NCBI GenBank assembly: GCA_016808115.1
Contig: JAEQBH010006377.1
Span: forward strand, 62,001 to 126,000
Direction: 5' to 3'
Length of the DNA stretch: 64,000 nucleotides
From: Tetrastigma voinierianum
Taxonomy: Eukaryota; Streptophyta; Magnoliopsida; Vitales; Vitaceae
The translations under genes and the position numbers were made by a program. Position 1 is the stretch's first letter; every line of letters begins with the position of its first letter. Below the pieces are notes generated by a model, which was not told the origin of the DNA, searched no databases, and worked only from the letters and a program-made list of their open reading frames with translations. Positions 1-12,249 of this stretch are shown here, piece by piece.

Positions 1-2044
1 CTATGCTTTCTGGCAAGCAGATAAATCGTATAAAACGGTCATGTTGGCTACAGCCGTGATAAAACTGCTTTATAACACAAAGGCGGTCCGCGAAGCCGTC
101 TAACATGATATTAAAATCAATTTCGTGAACACTACCGATATCGGTCCCTGGCTATAGATCAAGTGACACTTCATTACATTCTGCCAAGATTTAATTTGAC
201 TCCTTATTGGTATACCAATTCCATCCTAAATTCAATTTAACTGTTAATATTCTTTAAGGGCTCTCAAATCATTCATCACAATTTTTACAATAAGGTATAT
301 ACATTTGGATACATAATAATTTATTTTTCAACACTCATGAAAATTTTCATGCAATTTATCATAAATCATTTCAATACTTCATAATATTTCGCCAATCAAT
401 TTTGAAACAATGAAAGAAGAGTGTAGATCAAACTTTCAACAAACAAGAGTAGAGATTGAAGAACAAACTCAAAAGGTTGTCGCTCTTCGATTCCTATCCT
501 TGAATCCCGCTTCGGGTCGCTTTCCTTGTCACCAACCCCTAATCCATCACAATATGAAGCCAATTAGGAACGAACCCAAGAAAGAAAAAATTCGCTAAGA
601 TTCTAGGATTTTTGGGTTATGTGGCTGATGTCTACCCAATACACCTACACTTGAAAAATTTTCTGGGGACACATGAGAGCCATATTTTTTCATAATTTCC
701 TTTGGCAAAAATTATAGTTCTAAGGTCTATTTTCAGTAGGAATTGTAATCATCTCATTTAGATCACCCAAACTCAAAGTTACGCAGCATTTTAATGTCAA
801 ACTATTCGACATGCCCAAACACCGGATCACCTCCATCGTTATTTTCTTTACTTGGGGTTCTAATCTATAACATGGTTCCTTATTCATTTGATGGTTCTAA
901 GGTTTTCTCCACTCGAATCAGTCCAATTTGGATCACCAAACTCAGGTTATTTCATTTAGATCTAGACTACTCTAATTTCCAAAATGTTAATCTTCTGGCT
1001 TATTAGTCCACTTTGACAAATTTATGGGAACCTGTGGTTGCAATTTATATACACTTCCCCAATTAAATTATTCCCTAGAAGCTCCAAAGGCTTACCCATA
1101 GCACTTTGAAATAACTCAATTTGATGAGTGAACCTGCAAACCATGTCACCACGTTTCACAACTACACCAAACACATGCCCGTGAGCTACCCGAAACTCAC
1201 CTTAAACCCATATTTGGTTTTGAACTACAATTTTCTCCGGTCCTTTCTCATAATGCTTTGTGAAGCAGCCTTTATGGTTCTTACCAATTGAAATCACTCT
1301 TTTTTGATGATTATAATCTAAACTGTAGCCAAACAAGAACATGGTTTTTGGAAAAAATTTGATAGCAACCTTTGAAACCCCTCACCATTTCTTTATAAAA
1401 ATTTCTCAAACCAACCACTAAAACCGATCAAAACAAACTAAACACAACTTGGGAGCAACCCCCAAAACTTAGTTTATAAACCAATACAAACACTTTCATC
1501 CAAAATTTTAGGCTTTCATCAATCCACCACTGTACAAAAAGAAAAGTTAGGCTTGCTTCCATACTCCTTAATCTTTTTTTTATTCTTCAATACCAGCATC
1601 CTTCTTCCTCTTGATCTCTCAAACTCTTGGTTACTTGAGAAAATCATCAATCTCCCTTTCTCCACAAGCTCTAGCCTTTCATTCTCTCTCAAACTAAATG
1701 GCCAAATGTGAAATGGCTTTCTAAGACCAAAGTTTGGCCTTTAATCCCATTACATGGCTAAGGGGTCATACCTTGCTACCCATGCACTCTCATTTATTTT
1801 GCTATTTAATACTCATTAACTTTAATTTCAATTTCATTTCCTTGTATTAACATTTTTAACATTACACTCCTCATTTAGGATCCAGTCCCTACTTTCATTA
1901 TTTTTACTAATTATTTGTCTTTAAAATTTCTCTCCTCGATTTATCATTTTTCGTTTTAGTCATTTGAAACAAGTTTGGAAAATATAATTTAATTTATTTT
2001 ACACTCCACATGTTATAAATCTATTAGGTATTTTAGGTGTTACA
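1..2044 (-). repeat. 3' LTR (partial) of a Tekay-type chromovirus
   Basis: This stretch aligns colinearly with 34,385-36,354, sharing many words such as the 'gtgacacttcatta' and 'tggatcacc' segments. It is one of two LTR copies of the same element. Read on the minus strand it begins TGTAACACC at 2,044 and is preceded by a purine-rich tract, so it is the 3' LTR. The left edge of the window cuts it; about 0.87 kb present in the other copy lies outside. Many small indels separate the two copies, so the insertion is old or the sequence is rough. Confidence 0.8.
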
Positions 2045-2060
2045 ACTCTCCCTCCTAAAA
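2045..2060 (-). other. Polypurine tract of the Tekay element
   Basis: On the minus strand the sequence TTTTAGGAGGGAGAGT directly precedes the LTR start TGTAACACC. A polypurine tract abutting the 3' LTR is the expected primer for plus-strand synthesis. It fixes the element's orientation as minus. Confidence 0.7.
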
Positions 2061-2799
2061 AATTCTGTCCTCAAAACTTAGTTGAATAGCTTATAAGTAT
2101 TATTGTCATATAATCCTCTTCTCTTTCTTCCCATATTTCCTATTTTCAGGTTTCTCCATAGCACTTCACTGGCTGGATCGGTTTTGAGCCCATAACTCTT
2201 TCACTTCGAGCAGATCTCCACTCCTAGTTTTCTATATGTCACAAATCCAAATTAGCTCAATTGGTCTCCTAAGGAGACCACATGCGCACTTTAGCTCGAC
2301 CTGTAGCCTCCTCAACATTGACACATGAAAAACATTACAGATCTTCTCCATCCTCGAGTGTAAAGATAATCTGAATACCAACCCACAATTTCTTCTATCA
2401 CTCATATATAATGAATGAGCCTAGGCCTAATCCTTGCCCTTTTCCCAAATTTATTATTTTCTTCCAAGATGGTAAACTTTCAAAATACTTTCGCCGATCT
2501 AATATCAAATATCTCCTTCTTTCATGTTTGTTAAGAGAGATTTCCGTCCATCCAGGCCACTCCTCAATCTTCTCTCAATCATTTTCACATTTTCTTTTGT
2601 TTATTGAACCAACGAGGCTAATCACTTTCTTCTCGCTTTAACTCCCAGCCCAACACAAATAAGTTCCTATTTTCACAAGAAAGAGCCTCGTAGGCACCAT
2701 TCCAATTAACATTCGACTGAAAGCTATTATTATACAAATTAGAGGGATGTGTCTATCCCAACTTTACTTCTCATAGTTTGATCACAATTCCTCTTACTT

Positions 2800-3060
2800 A
2801 TATTTCAAATATTTCTAATCACTTTTTCCGATTGTCCATCCGTCATATATCAAGTAGTTGAAATTTGGTCGAGCATCAAGCCTCAGGTAAATTTCCTCTT
2901 AAAACTCAGGTAAACCCCATTCTCTATCTGAAATGATTGATATGGGAATTCCAGATACGCAACCTGAACTATTTCCTTATGCAAGCTTTGCCAGCTTAGT
3001 CATGCATAGTGGCTCTACTGGTGTATGAAATTACTTGGTACTATTTAACATCAACCAATT
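2800..3060 (-). pseudogene. Integrase core remnant of the Tekay element
   Basis: On the minus strand near 2,930-2,960 the residues PISIISDRE can be read. They match the integrase segment around the second catalytic Asp of plant chromoviruses (usual text VPxSIxSDRDxRF). Further along, the FNYL..DGWTIGKS stretch resembles the degenerate FSTAxHPQTDGQSE segment. Frames switch repeatedly, so no functional integrase is encoded. The chromodomain expected further downstream could not be read with confidence. Confidence 0.55.
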
Positions 3061-3564
3061 ATGCCTTCCTCACACAGAACCCAACCACAAAATCCATTTT
3101 GATCTACCTCACTTTATCCGTGCATTTTTAATAAAGCACAACCTTCTTAAGGAACCTGATGTCTGCTAATTTTCTAATAATCACACTCAACACAAATTAA
3201 TATGACCTTTTCATTCCTGATCACTGCAGATGAAGTCTCTATAAACTTGATGTTTATGTCGCCAGACGCCTGATGCAAAAGATCCCCCAAGTGTGCCTCT
3301 TCGAGAATGGATTTCTTCACCTATCATAATCAATACACAAACCCAATTCTATAATATTTGAACCATCCTGGCTCACCCGTAATTCCGCTTTTTCCCTTCT
3401 TCACCTATTTGCCAATTGACAAAATTTTTCTCATCATTATTTTATGCCCCTCTAGCACTGATCCAACAAATCTTGGCTTGCTATCACTTACTACTGTTGT
3501 CTGGCCAGTTCGACAATGACATTAAATATTACCCAACGCTAAAGCGTTTGAATCGACTTTCTTT

Positions 3565-3774
3565 CTACCTCAGCATCCATACTACATTGGCCTTCCTGAT
3601 GATACAATCTCTGATCATAATCATAATCCTGACTAATTCCATCCCATCTACGCTTGTCTCAAGTTGCTTCTTCATGGTGGTAAATACTAAGACTTTGTGA
3701 TCTGCAGATGAAACACTTTTCCAAAGATAGTGTCTCCATATTTTCAATGTAAACACAATGGAAGCCGATTCCAA
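3565..3774 (-). pseudogene. RNase H domain remnant of the Tekay element
   Basis: A 69-codon open stretch reads VFTLKIWRHYLW, then ADHK, a variant of the conserved TDHKSL, and ends with IIRKANVVWMLR. This matches the chromoviral RNase H text (WRHYLYG...DHKSL...HPGKANVVADALSR). The conserved Asp of the final ADALSR motif is replaced (VWMLR), and the middle is frameshifted. It lies just downstream, in minus-strand order, of the RT remnant. Confidence 0.7.
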
Positions 3775-4199
3775 ATCATGAGTAGGATAATAGTTCTTTC
3801 ATGCGCTCAACCGCCGCGTAAGCTAACACTTTCACCTCTTACAGACATCCAAGCCCATTTAATGAAGCATCACTAAAAATCAATCTATTCTTTACCGTGA
3901 GGCTCACGAGTAAGAACCCTGCCTCGATTAAGAATTCTTCCAATCTCTTTCAAAACTAGCAACACTTTTCTACCCACTCTGTACCTTTACATTCTTTCGG
4001 GAGCAATCTCACATAGGGGCACATCATTGAAAACCTTTATTAACCTTTCCTGTAGTAACCTGCCAACTCCAAGAAACCAAGCACATTGTCCGTGACATTT
4101 CCTCAAGAGCTCATTCACACTCACCCCTCATCTTCTTTTGTGATCCACCGGCTCTCTTCCATACAATGTCCAAGAAAAGACATCTCCAAACCAAAATTC

Positions 4200-4760
4200 A
4201 CATTTTCTTAGTTTTTCATGCTATGAATCGTTCCTTTCATGCTCTATCATCACCCGAAGGTGTATCACATCTCCGATCCTTTGAATACACAAGTGACATC
4301 ATCTATAAACACCACACAAACCGATCTACATTACCGCCCGTAAAACACATCCATTAAGTCCATGAAAGCCGTCGTCTATCTGTCAACCCAATCTATGATT
4401 ACAAGGAATTCATATGTCCATACCGCATTCTAAATGTCGTCTTATGCACATCCGCATCCTTAATCTCTTAATCGATGATACCCAGACGGAGTCAATCTTT
4501 GAAAGACACTTGTGATTCTTCAACTGGTCTAACAAGTCATCTATCCGGCAAATCTGATATTCTTCACTTACTTGTTCGCTTCATAATCAACACACGAACC
4601 GGAGTACCATCTCTTCTTCTACTTAAAGAGCACCGGCGCCCTCATGGTAGATGTTAATTCTGACGACAAATCCCTTCAACAATCCTTGCAACTGAACCTT
4701 CAACTCTTTAACTCCATCAGAGCTTCATTCATATGTGTACGGATGCCTAATGGCACCCGA
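4200..4760 (-). pseudogene. Reverse transcriptase remnant of the Tekay element
   Basis: Minus-strand fragments in the right order: ELK.LKVQLQGLLKGF near 4,680-4,740, a KK-DGT/CVDYE segment near 4,600, DDLLDQLKNHKCLSKID near 4,500-4,555, and MDLMDVF followed by VVFIDD near 4,250-4,360. The last carries the catalytic YxDD-equivalent Asp pair (FIDD in this clade). Stops and frameshifts interrupt all of it. Placement between protease linker and RNase H is as expected for Ty3/gypsy pol. Confidence 0.7.
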
Positions 4761-5217
4761 ATGTAACGCCGATTGCGAACTCAATCTCTCTCTATGGAGG
4801 CAATCCAAACTCCCTCCAAAACACGTCCTGATTAATCACAAACTATAAGTGATGTCCGATAATCCAAAGCTCCACCTTTCAGATTCATCACATATGCCAA
4901 GCAGTTTGTACACCCCTTTCAAACCATATCGGCGTGGAAGGCTGACATCACATTGTAGATGTGTTCCACCTCTAGCCGATAAAAGTCACTTCTCAGCCAC
5001 TTCCTGTCCTTAAGGTCACTCTTCATTCCTATAATCAACTACCACTGTGCCTGACAACCAATCCATCCCTTATTTCACATCAAAACCTCTAAATATAATA
5101 ACCCAAAAATCTCCTCTTGAACTCATACCTGTATTCTTAACTGACAATCTCTATAGACTCTCATCACAATGACACTATTAGGGCCTCAACCTTCATAAGC
5201 TTACCTATTTAAACCGA

Positions 5218-6412
5218 TGATGAGCCCAAAAACACTATTACAAACCTGTGATTTGGGCCGAGATTCGAGATCGCTTTCATATATATATAGTCGTGTTTTG
5301 ATTACTTTTCTAATATTTAGTTTTATTTGGTTTTTATAGGAGAAACACGGGAAAATGATGAAAATGGAGCCTTGTAGGAGGCCTGGAGAATAGAGGTGCA
5401 GAAAGCAGCCCAACGTCGCGACGTTGTGCGGGAAAGTCTCAACAAACCTTATCTCTTGGAGTGGCTATAAAAGTGAACGTGAGAATTCATTCCAAGGGGT
5501 TCAAATTTTTACCTGTAAGGAGCTTTAGGTTTGAGAATTGGAGCTTGGAACAAAGTGTTAGCACTTGGAAGACCCACCTGAGAGAGACTTGAAGAACCCG
5601 AGATCATTCCCTCGATTATCAAGCTCTGGCTCCTATTCTCCTTATGTCTTCGCTTTATTGTATTGGAACAAAACATAATGAGGTTCTAATTTCGTGGTTT
5701 AAGGTGTTGGTAGAGTTTTGACATGAATACTATATTAAAGTTTTAGCCTTTTATAATTCCATTGAGTCTTATATACTTGTTTTACCATTAACTCATGTTT
5801 TGGATGAAATCATATTAATTTAATCATCTTAATATGTATGGTTCTTTGTAAGATTTGGGAAGTGAATGTAAGAATTAGATTAGCTAGTTGCTAACCTAAT
5901 AAACGTGTAATATAGGATTATCAACGTATTAGAGTGCTTTAGGGAGCTTTGCACTCTATGCAACTTTTTAACAGCTGTCGAGCAAGGAGCAAGAAACCAG
6001 TGATAAAGGGAGTGTTAAATGACTGAAAGGCTTTAATTGGTACTAGATAAGACGCCTTGAAAAACACTATATTAGATAATGGAATGGAATCAAGAAGATT
6101 ACACAAAAGAGGATTGTCCAACACCAACACCCTAACCTTTTTGCATTCTTGATCAATTTTACATCTGAAACTAACAATTATTTTAGTAATAGCTTAATTT
6201 ACTTTTAGTTCCGCTTAGCCATCACGATTGCTAGTTTGAATATTAAAGGAGTATTGTAATTTTGGTACTTAGTATACTACGATGAAGGCTCTCAGGGGAT
6301 CTATTATCCGCATTTCTTAGGTACACTTTATTACTGGATGTTTATACTGCACGTATCAGCACTTGGCACTTCTATTCAGATGTAATAAAAACACACCACA
6401 AACGCCTATCGT
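5218..6412 (+). repeat. 5' LTR of the outer Athila-type element
   Basis: It starts TGATGAGCCC right where the Tekay pol remnant stops and runs to just before a tRNA primer site at 6,416. A TATA-like CTATAAAAG lies near 5,466, which would place the transcript start and R region around 5,490-5,500. Its right end is uncertain: candidates are the CA at about 6,369 or about 6,400. I found no second copy with this sequence in the window, so the 3' LTR of this element is lost, replaced, or chimeric. Confidence 0.6.
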
Positions 6413-6415
6413 TTT

Positions 6416-6433
6416 TGGCGCCGCTGTCGTGAC
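6416..6433 (+). other. Primer binding site of the outer Athila-type element
   Basis: TGGCGCCGCTGTCG lies immediately after the LTR. The TGGCGCCGTTGCC-type primer site is the usual one in Athila and related plant Ty3/gypsy elements. One or two changes from the consensus are present. Confidence 0.75.
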
Positions 6434-6569
6434 TTCCAAATTTATTCAGAGTGCTTATGCTAATATCGATACTAAGTACTTCTTTGGTACTCGACATTTG
6501 TTTTGCTTAAATTTTTATGCTTTATTTTTTCTTTTGCTTGTAGAACTCACAGCACGTTAGGTCGTATGC

Positions 6570-8230
6570 TTACTCGGAACCCATCAAAATCTTATTCTTT
6601 GGATCCCTTCGAAATCGAGGGAATTTTGAAAAGAATTCTATGACAAGAGAGAAGCGTATTTATAATGGAAACAAACTACCAATCGATGGAAGAAAACAGA
6701 GACGACGATGTTGGCTTTAATCGAGGCTGCAGATACATCCTCCGACGGAAAATATGGATAATTTGCTGGCACCATCGTGATTATGATTGGCCATCTACTG
6801 CCATTCGCCCGTGATTAGAGACCGGTAATACAAGAGAACAACTTCGAGCTCAAGCCCATCACCCTCCAGTTACTATAAGGAACTGGGGCCCACGTGGCTC
6901 GCACACGAGGACCCGAACGCTCATATCCTTAATTTTTGAAGTGTGTGATACAAGGAAATAGTAAATCGTGGTGAGCTACGATGCTGGTCTTGGCCATTGT
7001 TCCCATTCTCATTGAAGGATATTAAAGTTACATTATTGATTTCAAACTACCAAATTCAATAACATCACGGGATGACTTCATTAAACAAATTTCGCTAGAT
7101 TTTCCCACCAAAGAAAATCTACAAGTCGAATTTACATTAATATTTTTATCAAGATGAAGGAGAGTCGTTTCTATGAAGCGTGGGAGAGATTCAAAGATTT
7201 GTTGGAGAAAGTGTTCCATCTGATATGCTCCCACTAAAACGGATGGGTCCATCATTTTACTAATGGGCCGAGCCGCCTAATTAGACTCTATCGATGCTTC
7301 TAATGAGACAATATAGAGAAGAACGGCGGAGAAGCTATCAAATTCCGAGAAATATAGCTCTTAAATGATTGTCAATGGCCGCTTGAGAGAGCAAAGATCG
7401 AAGAAACGAAATGAAACATTAGACATGTTCAAACTGCCCTGTCAAGTGTCTACATTCTCTAACCAATTACAAGCTTCTCAACAATTAGGTTCTCAAGCAT
7501 CCGCAGCATAAAGTCAAGAAAGCCCACCGCAAGATGAGCAATGTCATGGACCTCATCCCACCTCGCCTAATGATGAATGTCATGGGGATTCACCATGTGA
7601 ACAAGCTCAATATACGGGCGATTTCCTAAAACCATAAATTCAACCCATATGGTTAGAATTACAATCTGGGGTGGAAAAACCATCCTAACTTCTCATGGAC
7701 AACTCAGAATGTAGGTAATCCTGTGGAGCAAGCCAAACCTCTCTAACCACCTCAAGAGAAGAAGTCGACCTGGATCCAAAATGCAACAAGGAAGAGGGTG
7801 CATATGAGTATGATGAAGTCACATGATAAGTTCGGCAGAATGTGACTAGACATCATTGAACAATCAAGCAGCCTCAACTCCAAAATTCGAGGTTCAAATG
7901 GGGCCAGGCTTTTATTTAGCTGTGCAACACAGTAAACGCTTCTTAGTACTTCTGAGGTCAACCCAAGGAGAGAAGGAAAGGAGCATTGCAAAGTTGTAAC
8001 CCTGAGGAGTGGTAAGACTCTAGAACAGTCAGTTGAGGCCCAAGAAGAGGATGAAAACCCTGTGGGAGATGAGAAAAGCAGTGCTGAGATCGCTGAAGAT
8101 GTTGAAAGGTTAGTAAAGAAACCAGTCTCAGATACACCAGAGAAAGTTGAAGTCCAAAAACCTAAGTATGATGAGAAGCCTATTATCCCTATCCTGTGGA
8201 AGGGCTTGAAAGCAATAGGGTGTTAAGATT
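6570..8230 (+). pseudogene. Gag remnant of the outer Athila-type element
   Basis: Plus-strand text of an Athila Gag can be followed in order, with frame switches. An N-terminal EDPNAHI segment sits near 6,910, a FPFSLKD-like piece near 7,010, and FYEAWERFKDLL near 7,165-7,205. A C-terminal region is rich in Q and S near 7,440-7,520, a PHPTSP-type knuckle remnant lies near 7,550, and NPYG/GWKNHPNFSW near 7,640-7,700. At 7,980-8,040 comes the conserved GKEHCKVVTLRSGKTLE. The Cys-rich knuckle is not intact. About 130 codons expected between this point and the protease appear deleted. Confidence 0.75.
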
Positions 8231-8239
8231 GAAAAGAAT

Positions 8240-8660
8240 TTGCCCCTGCTGAAAGATCCAGGTAGCTTCACAATCCCATGTGCTATTCAAAATGTAGTAT
8301 TTGAAAGAGCCTTGTGTGATTTAGGTGCGAGCATTAATCTTATGCCATGGTCAATCTTTAAGAAACTGAAATTGGGAGAAGCGCGTCTGACGATAGGAAC
8401 TTTGCAATTAGTAGATCGGTCACTAACTCATCCACGTGGTATCATAGAGGATAAATAGTGTATAAATTACCTTCCCTCGCAAATTTCATTATTCTAGACA
8501 TGCAGCGATAGTGAGGTCCCAATCATCCTCGATCTAATCATTCTACCACTTCCGAAAGGCAAATATGATTGAAGGTATGCGGAATCCATACAGAGAGTTC
8601 AAGAAGTGGAAGTGACATTCAATGTCTTTAATGCCATAAAGCATCCACATGATACCGACA
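8240..8660 (+). pseudogene. Retropepsin remnant of the outer Athila-type element
   Basis: A 72-codon open stretch (8,240-8,458) reads LKDPGSFTIPCAI and then ALCDLGASINLMP, where DLGA is the plant errantivirus form of the aspartic-protease DTGA active site. It continues through TLQLVDRSLTHPRGIIED. The downstream part (8,490-8,660) gives EVPIIL and VEVTFNVFNAIKHPHD in another frame, so a frameshift near 8,460 breaks the protein. The active-site Asp is kept. Confidence 0.8.
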
Positions 8661-9089
8661 CTGCTTCCGAGTGATATGGGGAGGCCATAGTGTCTAGCCA
8701 ATCGGGTTCCTTCAAAACCATCGAGACTAGCCACCTCCATGATGATCCTTCCTCATGAAGATGAGATCGCTCAAGAGTATGTAAATGATGGACTCTTTCT
8801 AGCCTCGAATAGAAGAAAGTATTTGAATTGGAGCCAGCCTGCCATTGACTCTTCATTGAGAAGCCCCTTATCAGGAATTAGAAGCAACTTCCCATTACTG
8901 AGATATGCTTATCTCAAAGAATCACATCCCAGCATCACTCCCAATCCTCCTCTAATAGAGGAGGAGAATTGCTAAAGATCCCAAGGTTACAAAGTACAAT
9001 TTGATGGTCCCTAATGATATGTATAAGGCCATCTATGTGTATGTACAGATATTACTGAGAATACAAAGAAGTCGATGAAGTGGATGCCC

Positions 9090-9501
9090 AGAGACATTTA
9101 AATCCTTCCATGAAAGATAAGAGTTCAACGAGGTATTTAAATGGTTAGATGAAGGAGTGATATACCCTATCTCCGACACCATGTGTCTCGTCCAGGTGAG
9201 CCTAAGAAAGGAGGAACTACTACAGTAGTAAATGAGGAAAATGAATTCGTTCCCCAACCAAAATGAATATGTGTTGGAGGATTTGTATCACTATCTGAGG
9301 TCAACAAGCACCGTAAAGACCATTTCAGAACGCCATTCATTGACCAGATGTTAGATAGACTAGCGGGGAATGAGTACTTCTGCTTTCTGGACGGATACTC
9401 GGGATACAATCAAATCACTATAGCTTCAGAAGATCAAGAGAAGACCACCTTCACGTGCCCTTATGGCACATTCGCTTTTCGGAGAATGCCATTTGGGTTG
9501 T
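9090..9501 (+). pseudogene. Reverse transcriptase, first half, outer Athila-type element
   Basis: Text from EGVIYPIS (about 9,150) through a KDHF-like segment (9,318) leads into the open stretch 9,348-9,501. That stretch reads MLDRLAGNEYFCFLDGYSGY and ends FRRMPFGL. FLDGYSGY contains the first catalytic Asp of Athila RT. The frame is cut exactly after PFGL by the LTR of another element starting TGATGAGCC at 9,502; the missing continuation resumes at about 23,046. This is a clean nested-insertion breakpoint inside a coding domain. Confidence 0.9.
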
Positions 9502-11894
9502 TGATGAGCCTAAAAACTCATTTGATTTTTAATCCATTTTTCTGAGTTTATTACAAGATGAATGAGCACTCGTTATATAAATTTGGGTAATTTGCTCAAA
9601 TTTAATTTTGTAGAAAAATACAGCATAAGCGAAAATCCCAACAAAAACTGGAAGAATTCAGCCTGAGAAAAGAAAGGTGGTTTCAACTAGAAAATGAAAG
9701 TAACGACAAGGAGCTCGTTTGTTCAGTTTTTTCCATGTCACAACATCACCAAGACCGCTATCGAGGTCGCGACTAATACACATCGATATCAACATCCGCA
9801 GTCGCAACTATGTTTAAAGCAACCGAGAGCCAACCCGCAACCGTAGCGAGTAACGCCGTAGGTCGCGACGCCATATCGTGCCTACCACCCCGCTTAAAGG
9901 CAGGCTATCAGCAATGCAACCACCATCGAGGTCGCAATCCCAAATTCTAACATATCATGCGTAAGATCAAAAGGAGGTCGACTAAAAGAATTTCACGGTC
10001 TTAGGAGAGGCAAGAGAAACAGAATGGTCGCAACCTGTACCGAGGTCGCAATGCGGCAAAGGTAATGCGAAAGAAGTCCCATTTAATCAGGGCGGTGACA
10101 AATTTGAAAGAAGCAGTAACCTAAACCGAGGTCGCGATCGTAAATGTAGCAAAAGGTAATGACAACGCAGGTTGTCGCGACGCGAGACTAAGGTCGCAAC
10201 ATCACCTCGGTGAAACAACTGAGCCGGCATGAGGTCGCGACCACAATCGAGGTTATACCACTAATCAACGGCCGCAAGAAACTCCGTCGCAATCAAGAAA
10301 CTGTCGCAACTGGGCAACCCTGATCGCTAAATCGAAGAAACCTGATCGCAACTTAACTGGAGCAAATAAAGGGAATCCAGATCGCTGGCATCGTAATTAG
10401 TCACGACTGAGATGTAATCCGCTTCGCAATTCTACATGGATTGTGTATTCATCGATTTTTCTTTTGAATGATATAATAGACAAAGTTAGAATAGTAGCGA
10501 ATCCTCTACTTTTTCACTCTCGACACCGAGAACTGGGAGAGAAGTTAAGGGTTCATCAGATAGTTTAGAGCATATTTTCTTTTTTTCATATTTTCTTTCT
10601 TTTTCTGGATCTAAATCGCAACCGTGCGTAAAAACGATTGACACCGGCTTTTTATTTCTCAAGTATTTTCTTAAAAATTATCGCTAAAATTGTGAAATCT
10701 AGACAAATTGAATTCATTTCTTTCTCGCCGACCGCGACATAGTGGGATGACACCATGCCCATTGTTAATTCGACGCGCCAGAGCAGCCTCACTGGATTTG
10801 ATGATCAGTTACACAAATTTTACCGCAGTACCTTGGAGAGAATATTTGGGCCAGATTATTTCTACTGGTGTTGTTTTGAATCGATAGTCCCAATGGTAAG
10901 ATCGTCACTTATAAGGACAGATTCGCTCTTAATTTCAGATACCTCACAAGTGATTACGTAGATAGAGATTCTCGAGAGGATATAGGTTATTCACTTCAGT
11001 GTATGTTAGACTACCATTGATGAACTGCTTAAGCTCAAAGTTCATTTTAATAAATCCCATCGCTTCATAATCAAGTCGAGGGAAGTATTTAACAATATAA
11101 ATAATCAGATAGTTCACCTCAATCTAAAGGGAAGCTCCGACTCGTGTCGCGGGCAGATCAATCACTAAGGAAAGGAAGAACCAATAGATCCGAAGGCTGG
11201 TTTCACCACTATGGTAGAACTTTTGCAAAAATCCCGAGAAGGAAGCAAAAGATCCGTAGCTTACCGCAGCCTGGTATATCGAAAGAAAATACCTGTGAGC
11301 ACGGGAAGAAGATCGTGAAATACAGCAATTTGTTCGATTCGATTTCGAGAGTATGGCGTTTTTAATCTAAGAATATAGAGAAATCCAAATGCAACATTTA
11401 GGCAATCTTGGACAAATCCAGATCCATCAATAAAATAGAGCAATGTACTTTCATGAAGGAATCGATCGTTTATCATAATTGGCTGATAGTTTTCGCTTTC
11501 TCACAGGGAATGATCTCGTCCAAGATTTTTGCCTTTATGTCTTCGTTGTTTTCATCTTAATTCGCGCCTTTATATTTTTTAGTTAATAGTTTAGGATCTT
11601 TATTTTCTAGATAAAACTTTCATTAATGGGCCAGTCCAAACATAGAACTTCGTGAGTCAGTAATTTGATTTCAAATTTTCACACCTCTTCAGAAGACATC
11701 GTGACTTTACATCCATATTTTACTACTTGTAGTGATTCTTGCAGTGTGATCAGCAGGTTGTCATGGATTTGACCATTTTAAACTCGAACACCAAGAAATG
11801 TTTATTTAATCAAGCAAGTTTATCTAAAGTGACACGGCCAAGAGGTATGTATGCCTTAATTCATGTGATTTAGTCTATAAAAAAAAGGTAAACA
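9502..11894 (+). repeat. 5' LTR of the inner Athila-like element
   Basis: About 2.39 kb. It matches 20,498-23,038 from the opening TGATGAGCCTAAAA through the TTCATCAGA..AGTTTAGAG segment (10,551 / 21,715) to the final GTCTATA..AAACA. Between about 9,760 and 10,440 it carries at least eight copies of a GGTCGCGAC/GGTCGCAAC word. The two LTRs differ by many small indels. Confidence 0.85.
9765..10445 (+). repeat. Array of degenerate GAGGTCGCGAC motifs in the 5' LTR
   Basis: The word (G/A)GGTCGC(G/A)A(C/T) recurs at irregular spacing, for example near 9,769, 9,863, 9,931, 10,044, 10,129, 10,191 and 10,233. Its core GTCGCGAC is a perfect palindrome. It is not a simple tandem repeat, because the spacers differ in length and sequence. 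The equivalent array in the 3' LTR is at about 20,750-21,600. Confidence 0.6.
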
Positions 11895-11916
11895 ATGTTG
11901 AAGTGCCGCTGTTCGG
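11895..11916 (+). other. Degenerate primer binding site of the inner element
   Basis: Just after the 5' LTR the text TTGAAGTGCCGCTGTTCGG resembles the Athila primer site TGGCGCCGTTGCCGGGG with several changes. Position and partial match are the only support. Confidence 0.4.
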
Positions 11917-12249
11917 ATTAAAGTAGCATGAATAGATCAATATTCTAACAAAAGAGGGAAATGCTAATTTGGACATTTTTCTAAAATTTTATAAAAAGAA
12001 AAAGACCAAAAACAAGCCTTACAAGCTGGTTGTACCTATCATCTTTTTTAACAAGCCATGTTGAAATAATTTAGTCCACTAACTTATTAATCTCGAGTGT
12101 GTTTCAATTTCAAGAGATCTCTAATGCATAGGAAGGGTGATTCACTGGTTTACATGCATGATCGAATTGGAAAGAACACTCAAAAGCTTAAGAAAGACTA
12201 AAAGAGAAGAGAACGCAGCCATGGCAAGATGAAAGACATGATCAAATGT

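Larger units (their letters stand above)
2061..5217 (-). mobile_element. Tekay-type chromovirus internal region (broken pol)
   Basis: Minus-strand pol remnant in the order expected for Ty3/gypsy: protease/RT linker near 4,790-5,000, RT at 4,200-4,760, RNase H at 3,565-3,774, integrase at about 2,800-3,060, then a C-terminal region reaching the polypurine tract. Pieces of the conserved text are readable in all three minus frames, which shows many small indels and stops. Gag is not visible. The element is interrupted at 5,217/5,218 by an Athila-type LTR beginning TGATGAGCCC. The matching 5' LTR and primer site lie 28 kb away at 33,497-36,354. Confidence 0.75.
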
